Positions 36,834 to 45,800 of a stretch of 64,000 bases of DNA are shown here, one piece after another. Source of the DNA: Lutraria lutraria (lineage: Eukaryota; Mollusca; Bivalvia; Venerida; Mactridae); assembly GCA_964023205.1 (NCBI GenBank), contig OZ026840.1:28834064-28898063 (forward strand), in the 5' to 3' direction. The number at the start of each line of letters is the position of its first letter. The stretch's first letter is position 1. Position numbers and translations under genes: made by a program. The notes beneath the pieces were generated by a model. The model did not search any database. It was not told the DNA's origin and saw only the letters and a program-made list of their open reading frames with translations.

Positions 36834-39800
36834 ACACTTACGTATACATATATATATATATATATATTATTTAGTTGATTGATGTTTTTTCAGATTGTAG
36901 GTATGGAGATAAGGACAGTACGCTGTGTTACGACGTCGATCCCTGGAATTGCTATGATCCAGATTTAGCGTCCACTTGTTGTGACATATGTACATGGTTT
37001 GACCAAAGCCAGGAACTGGGAGATGGTATGTTGGTGATTTATCAATTAATAACATTAACAGTCTTTACACTGTATCATGAGAGCTCATTTCTAATGGGTA
37101 TGTCTAGTGTCTATGTATAACTTAATTTTAGTTGGCCATCCTGTTATGTACTGAATTCTGATTGGCCAACCTTTGTTGAACGCGTTTCCAATTGGCTAGA
37201 CTATTTTGAACTGAACTGTAATTGGCCAGTCTATATTTTATATTACTTAATTCTAATTGGCTAGCCTGTTTTGTGCTAAACTCTGATTCGTTGCCCTTTG
37301 TGTTGAAAGCTTCTGTGAGTTTTTGATGGTGTTAACTGTCGCAGGAGATCAAACTTGACGTGCATTACACAACATTACGAACGAGGAGAAATGGATTCGT
37401 CATCTGAGTCGTTTAGGCATAAGGAACACTTTTCTTTCTGTATGAAAATCGTAAATTTTATTCGCCAATCTTCGCTTTTAACTAAAACAGCACAACCGGG
37501 TTACAGCAAACATAACCTCGAATAAAGTGAGCAATGTCATATAGTGAAGTAACGATTTTTAGAAGCGAAAGCGAACCGAGAGGTTCTATAGTGATACACG
37601 CAGTTTTGTATTAACAAAAACATGACGCCTCTTATCAATACATTCGCGTTGAAAAATAGTACCATTGGTTGTATAACTCTACCGATTGCAGTTATTTAAT
37701 GAAATACATGTAGATATACAATGTAGTAAAATATCAATAATTATAATGTGATGTGTAAGGTTACTGGACCAAAATATTAAGTTAGGTAGAAAAGTGTTTT
37801 GAAACTATTCACAGTGTTACTTACATTAACAGGTTGCAGGTATGGTGATCGGAGGTTTGATTGTTATACTGAGTCAGTTAACATATGTTATGATCCACAA
37901 GAGAGGAGGGAATGTTGCAAATTTTGTCTTAATATGGAAAATAAAGACAATGCAGGTAAATCAAACAAGCTAAATACATTCTTTTTGTATTAGATGAATT
38001 AATACAAATACAATTTACGATAACTTGGACATTTAATTCTCTATTGTTGATAATTCAATGTTAGTTAGTTTCACTTTGTGCATGTATGTGTATGCTATTG
38101 TATATTTGTGTATGGACCGGTGGCCTTATTATACAATAAACTTTAACTGATAATTCAACTCATTTAATACTAGACTTTTTTTATTGAAAACTGTAATTTC
38201 TAGAATTGAAATTTAATTTATTGCGAACAAAGATCTGGGTTTAGGATGCACAGATAGCATTAAAAATGTTTTCGTCGGAATCAGCGGATAATTACCGAAG
38301 TTTCACGAAGTTTGCCGAACATTGACTGAAATTTTACTTTCTAGGTTGTGAGTTTGGAGATAAAATGGATGCATGTAACAATATAGAAGCTAAAGACTGC
38401 TATAAAATGGAACCCTCATGCTGTGAAACTTGTCCAAGACTTGTGTCAAGGCATTATGAAGAATTACGTGAGTGTCAGACATTAAATACTGGGTGTCTTT
38501 ACTTAAAGTTGATATGTTTTGTAAAACGTCTTAAATTATATGACCATAGTATTATTACAACCATTTGTTTTACTTATTAGTAATATTTTCTTTATGCTTC
38601 AACTTGATAACTCGTTTCTTTTAAATACTTAGATATATATATTGTATTTTTTGAGGTGTGCGGTTTTCCTGAAGGTCATATTGAGATTAAACTGTGTGCT
38701 GAATAGTGCTTAATATTTTATTTATTGATGAAAGTATTAAAAATCAAGCTTTACTTTGTTAAATTGTACCCATTTCATGTGAATTAAAATATCTCTAAGT
38801 AAATTATTTTTTATGTAAAATCATTCGCTATGACAACATTAACTATTTCAGCAAATTGCAAGTACGGAGATAGGAAAGATTGTTCTGCCGTCACCTCACA
38901 AGATTGTTACACCCCTTCAACAGCTTTTGACTGTTGTGAGACGTGTTGGCAGTTTTCAAACAACAACAACGATCCTAGTGAGTGAATACGTGTATAATAC
39001 TGTGGAATCATTAATTATCGTTGGAGATTTAATTTCGCGGATTTCATGGTTCGGCTCATCTACGAAATCAAACCGCCCCGAATTAAAATGCAGAGAAAAT
39101 GCATTTTTTCAAGAATCAAAATCCACGAATTTATGTCCTCACGAAATAGCAATTCTAGTAAAAACCACGAAAATTTAGCCCAACAAAAATAAATGAAAAT
39201 ACAGTATCTTATTGTAATATCAATGAATCCCTCTCTATCTTTGTCTGTATATGATATTCAATGGCCCATTCTACAGCTATGGTCATTTAGGGGGCGCCCC
39301 AGAGACAGGGGATAGGAGATACAGGCGAACCAGCATTTGTATCCCTATTCGTATTTAGAACAGTTTTTCCCGAACGCCTTTTCATATATTTAAACTAGTA
39401 AGATATGATTATAATTTTAATATCTGATTGGTCAATCAATATATAATATATTGATTTTAATTGGTTAGTTCAAATTTTATGTTGATTTTGATTGGGCAAT
39501 CAAATATTTAACAAAGTTATTTATAATATCAAGGTTTGATTGATCAATCATAAATCTATACGGATTTTGTTTGGCTGGAATAATTTTACTTGATTATAAA
39601 TCTTATCATTATCGGCACTTTTTTTCAGATTGCTTATACGGAGATACAAGTAGTACATGTGCCACCATACTAGCATGGGAATGTTATACACGTGAAAATG
39701 AATGTTGTGAAACGTGCAAGAATTTACTTCTCCCAGATAATAATTTAAGTAAGTACAGTAGATCCCCACTTCGCAACCATCTCCATACTAAGATCACTTC

Positions 39801-42800
39801 TTCATAACGGTCACTTATTTTTTTGTGCCTACAGTGTGACCTCCATGGAGGTCACCTCAGAACAACAACCACCTCCATGTTACAGCCAGTATACTTGCAA
39901 CCCAATTTGACGTTTTATTTTTATTTTCATTCAACAACAGCCACCTCCATACAACAGCTATTTTTATCCTTCCCACTGGTGGTTGTTGTAGGGAGGTTGC
40001 GCTGTATTTTCAATAGATTACCTACATTTTAAGTGAATAATGATAATACCTTCTCAATATTGAAACTGAATTGGCGCTTTTTACAGTATCAATTTTTTAG
40101 TCGAATTGAAAATAAAAAACGAAATAAAAGGGGTCAGGTGAAATAAAATAACATGTAAAAATCAAATCCGTGTTAGTGGCCACATTCGTATAAAGGCAAC
40201 CTTGTGAATGAATTCTATTCTTTTAAAAAGTTTAATTGATTATTAAGAATGAAATTACCTCCGAATATTAGGCACCAGTCCTGGCAATAAAGGTCACACT
40301 TTGTGTGTCCGAAGTGTGGCCTTTGTTTACAGGTTTGGATGTATATAGGACCGACAGAAAACATGTAAGATCTGTCGGGTTTGTGGAAACCAGGAACTTT
40401 TTATCTTATGTCTAATGTTGGCTTTTATCTTACATTGCAGGTTATTGTAAATATGGAGACCGCATATCAGATTGCTATACCATTGCACCAAATAGTTGTT
40501 ATGATGGCACTGTGGCTTATGACTGTTGTCAATCTTGTGACGACTACAAGCGGAATGACCTACCATGTAAGTTAAGGAAGCGACTGCTTTTATACAGTAG
40601 AGCATGGTTATAGTGAAATTGGATGTTGCAAACGATCAAATACTTTGAAGAACTTAGTTTAAACATATTTGACAATATAGTGCAACCTCTTCTGAACAGC
40701 CCTCTCTTGAGCAATTTTTCCCTCCAACAACATCATAGTTTTGTGAGTGTTGCTTTGGAGAGGTTGCACTATAATTGCAAACATGTATCACCATATACAA
40801 TACGATAGATGTTTTATGGATTGGAATACCAGCAATGCTTATTTATATTCCTTTCCCATGATGTGAAGAGCTTAGATTTCCCGGTCACTTCGCTCCCCAT
40901 TTCATTGTTATCGATATAGTGAAATATGAATAAAGTGCAACCTCTACAGAGCAGCCCTCTCTTGAGCAACAACCAACAGCATGCGTTTTGTCCCACTGCA
41001 CAATTCAGCTATTAATTTAACCTCTCTAGAGAAACAACCACTCAACAACAATGCAATGTGGAGAGGCTGCACTGTATAAGGAAATAGTCATTCACCAATA
41101 GGTTAATGCGCATAACAATCTCAGTCAATAGGGATAACCCACAAAATCTCTTATGGCTTTCTCGAATCATGCTCTGTCCTAATTGGGCATGGTTCAAAAT
41201 GTTGATATGGACCTTGCCCACTCGCTAAGTTGAATATTTCGCATCAAATCTTCGAATGATAATTTTGACAGGCAAATTTTGTGACAGTTATGACATTCTT
41301 GTTTGTTATTTTACAGACACGTGTCGCTATGGTGACAAGATCGCAACATGCACCAATTCACAACATCATCCTTCAGAATGCTATGACTTCACGCTTCAAG
41401 AACAATGTTGCGAAAGCTGTTTTTATATCAAGACAAATAACAAAGGTAGATACCGCATATTTTGTAATAAACGCCCCGTCTGTAGGGTAGGCATTACATT
41501 CCACTGATTTTTTTCCATATTGAAAGTAATAGTTTGAACGATTTTTTGAAATCACTGGACTTATTATTTGAAGGAATATTGATACATTTATGATGAGTTA
41601 TGACTATTTTTTTTTCATTTTGAAATATATATATAATACATTGAGGAAGTGTTTTTCTATGCAACTCAAGGTCTTGATTATTTGTGAATACTATTTCAAT
41701 CTTTAGTTTTCTCGATTATCTGTGTGGCTGTTTACTTCTGTTATTTTTTCTGTGGATTGTACAAAAATGTCAAAGGTTACCCAAATATTTCATTTACAAC
41801 ATAATAATTGTAATGATTATAATGCTTTATACCGTTCATTAAAACATTTGAACTCAATTGCCAGGATGTGAATATGGCGACAGAAATGTTCAGTGTGACA
41901 GTATACCACAAGCCCCAACATCCTGTTATAACAGAACAGTATACAACGTTTGCTGCCAGTCCTGTCCAGGTTTAGTAAACGAGGACTATCCAGGTGAGTT
42001 TTGTAGATTTTTTCTTTCTTGAATTCTGATTGGTCAAACATTTGAATGCTTGCAATTTCATTGGTTGATTGTCTATTTCTTTCAAATTTTGTGATTGGTT
42101 GAAAATCTCTTTTCTTAATTATGATTGGTTGTATATTATATTTCTCAATACCTGATGGGCTATTGGCGGATTACCAATTTGGCAGTTTGTGTATTGTTGA
42201 ATATCATATACAATCTGGGCAGTACTTATATAACATTTTTTACTAATAGGGAATAATTCAATGTAAAATGCTTTAACAAAATAGCCTGCCCTATGGGTAG
42301 TTAACTGCTCGCCGATGTGTAACTGAAACAATATTGAAAGTAGACGCAATGTAAAAAAAACAGCAAAAAATATGTAAAGAATATAATATAAGTAATTTAA
42401 TTTAAAGAATCTAATTAACTTTATTTCAGGCTGTGAGTTCGGGGACAGCTATGAATACTGCAGTGTCACTAATTGTGGTAGCTATACACCAAACAGATTG
42501 AAGGAGTGTTGTAGAACATGCTGGGACTACATACATACTACAGACTATTCTAGTACAAGTTCGACTCCCTCGTCAACAACAACGGACCCTAATCCAACCC
42601 AAAAACCTAGTGAACAAACTGGCAGCAGTAAGTATTCTATATGATTTTCCAATATCTTTCTTTCCTTGTATCTATAGAATCAAATCCAATGAAGTGTACA
42701 TGTAATAATTATCATTAAAGTGAGATGGCAGGTACTTTTACACATTAGATTTGTCCACTGCCCTAAAAGCACCATATGAACACTACATTTTTGTATTAGG

Positions 42801-45800
42801 TTAATGGATCCTAAACCCATGAGTTTGAACACTGGGTGCGAAGGTATTTGTCTAAGGCCATTCATCGCCTACCACTGATTGGATGGATTTATGTGGATAA
42901 GTTGGCAGTGACTTGCTGAACAAGAACACTGATAAAATAATTAGAGGTACTAGCTATCCGTAAATAACTGTTGGAAACAGTCGTATTAACTAATGAAATA
43001 TTCCTTCATTCCTTCCTTCGTTCCCGGCCACCCTCCCTCCTTAATAAATGGATTAATTGATTGATTGATTCATTGAATTATTGATTCATTGATTCATTCA
43101 TTCTTTTCTTTTCTTTCATTACTTCTTTTCTTTCTTTCTTTTATATACTTACATTCTAAAAAATAAACTAAATAATATAAATAATGAATATCTGTAATCA
43201 ATTTGTCTCTATATCCGATTTTACTATCACCGTGTTTCACTGTACGTCTACATCTTGCAAAATATTATAACACTTAGCGACTTCAACCACGATATTTACA
43301 AGAACATCATCAAAATCCACAACCAAAATAGATGATGTTGATGACGATGACAAAGATGACGATGTCACAACAGCAACTTTCACAATATTTTCCACTGAGA
43401 AAACGACTGTATTTCAAACATCGACACAGTCCAACAATGTTATTGGTGCTATCTCTGGTATAATTCATTTAGTTATGGTGATGGAAAGTTCCCTTTGTTT
43501 TGCATGCTAACTAAAATGCAACATTATCATGCAGGCGTTTAAATAAATATAACATTCAATCATTAACTTGCATAAAACAATACCCGCTCCTCCTCACTGG
43601 GAGTTCGAATTACATAGGATAATTACCACTAGAAAGTTATCCAGTAAGCTCGAGGAAGGTCGGATTTTCTACATTAATGTTCGCTGGGGGTCTATCACCA
43701 GCGCAGAAAAAGTCGCCAAAATGACCATGTTTTTTAATGCGACGCCAAAAACCAACAAAAAGGAACGAAAGCTGATTTGGTCAAAGACCAAGGGGTTGGT
43801 ATCATAGTATGTGCTACTTTTCAAGCGAAATGCTCTGTGTATGTGACAACAAGAAACCAAGTATAGCAAGCACCAATCGCCATGGTAACAGATTACATTT
43901 ATTGATCTTCGATGTACAGAGATTGTTACTAGAAGTTCACCAAGTCCATGTGTAGAGTAGACAGACAAGTTCTTTTCCTGTCATAGAACGGAGATGTAAT
44001 TCTAAATCCTTTGTTTGAATATGTTAACCAGAAATAATATGATCACATTTTGAGTCAATGAAGTTCTTACAATTGACAAACAAACAATGGTTCTTGAAAT
44101 CTGTTGGACTCTATCATTTTTGCATGATTGTTGAAACATTACTTGTAATCGTTGTTACCTAACAATACTGTAGTTCTAACTATTCTTTATATTAGTGTTT
44201 ACACATACCAATTATTTCCAATAAACTCCAATTTACTTACCAACGCCTAAACATCTTTAAGAAATTGCAATTAACACTTTGTGACTCACCATAAATGGTA
44301 AAGGTAGTCCGCAAAATGTTCAAATTGTTTCAAAACGTGTCCTGCAATTGTTTGAGACAGCAATTTTACATACCGCAATCGCAGCCGAGTGGTTAAGATG
44401 TCGGAGCGGAAGTTCGAATCCCAATGTTGACTGGAGATTTCCAAAGTCAAATGACTATCAGTGAAAATTAAAAATCTTGAATAAAAAATAAATACATTCA
44501 TTTAACTTTTTAACAAGGTGATTATTTTACACTGTTTCCTAAAAGCATCCATCTGAGTACCATCGGCACATTTAATGATTATGATCTACAATATTACCCC
44601 CTAAAATAGGCTAGTTGATGGCCAATATGTCGCCCTTTTAGTGGCTTTTGTAAATACCTTTGACAATATTGCCAAATGACCCATACCTATATATCCTCCC
44701 CCTCCCTTAAGGAGTATGTTTTAATCTAATATTTTAATTATGACTTTCAGACTCGACGGTGCCTATTATAGCAGGTGCTGTTGGCGGGGTGTTGCTCGTT
44801 GCAGTCATTATTATCATTAGCTGTTACTGTTTACGAGCACGTAGATTGAAGGGCGCAAATAAACCAAGACGAGAGAAGGCATCAAATCTAACTGTAAGTA
44901 CCGAAATGAGAATAGCATTGTTTAATGGGAACTAGGATTGTAAGAAAGGAACAGATAAGATTGTAAGAAAGGAACAGATAGGGTTGTAAGAAAGGAACAG
45001 ATAGGGTTGTAAGAAAGGAAAAGATAGGATTGTAAAAAAGGAACAGATAGGATTGTAAGAAAGGAACAGATAGGGTTGTAAGAAAGGAACAGATAGGATT
45101 GTAAAAAAGGAACAGATAGGATTGTAAGAAAGGAACAGATAGGATTGTAAGAAAGGAACAGATAGGATTGTAAGAAAGGAACAGATAGGATTGTAAGTAA
45201 GGAACAGATAGGATTGTAAGAAAGGAACAGATAGGATTGTAAGAAAGGAACAGATAGGATTGTAAGAAAGGAACAGATAGGATTGTAAGTAAGGAACAGA
45301 TAGGATTGTAAGAAAGGAACAGATATGATTGTAAGAAAGGAGCAGATATGATTGTAAGAAAGGAACAGATAGGGTTGTAAGAAAGGAACAGATAGGATTG
45401 TAAGAAAGGAACAGATAGGGTTGTAAGAAAGGAACAGATAGGATTGTAAGAAAGGAACAGATAGGATTGTAAGAAAGGAACAGATAGGGTTGAAAAAGCA
45501 GAAACCTTTTCACGTCTGATTTGCTTTGCTTTTCAGCTGAACGGTCTTGGAAGTAACAACCTTCGTACGGCACCACAGACATCTGCTGCCTCACAATATC
45601 CACCTAGAAGACAAGATTCCAAGCGGGACGATGAGGTTTACGATTATATAAATGACAACGATGTCAGGTTAGTTCTTTGATATCAACTTATTTGAAGTTA
45701 AAACTGCATCTCACAATGATTGTGTATAAACTTTGTGTTACATTACGTATGAGTTATATCACATGACTATGTTAATTTAAGGCCGCATTAGCTTTTAGGA

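Noticed and set aside
43278..43457. Rejecting exon 22 as non-coding
   Set aside because: Considered because it has no cysteine repeat and a weak donor, but it is open in the exact phase and has stalk-like composition, so it was kept at lower confidence.
44380..44435. Possible tRNA-Ser/Leu gene
   Set aside because: The spacing between the boxes is too short and there is no acceptor stem; SINE remnant.
44932..45603. 223-codon minus-strand open frame with a repeated CSFLTILSVPFLQ-like peptide
   Set aside because: It is the translation of the 23-bp minisatellite. It lies antisense in an intron and has no other coding evidence.
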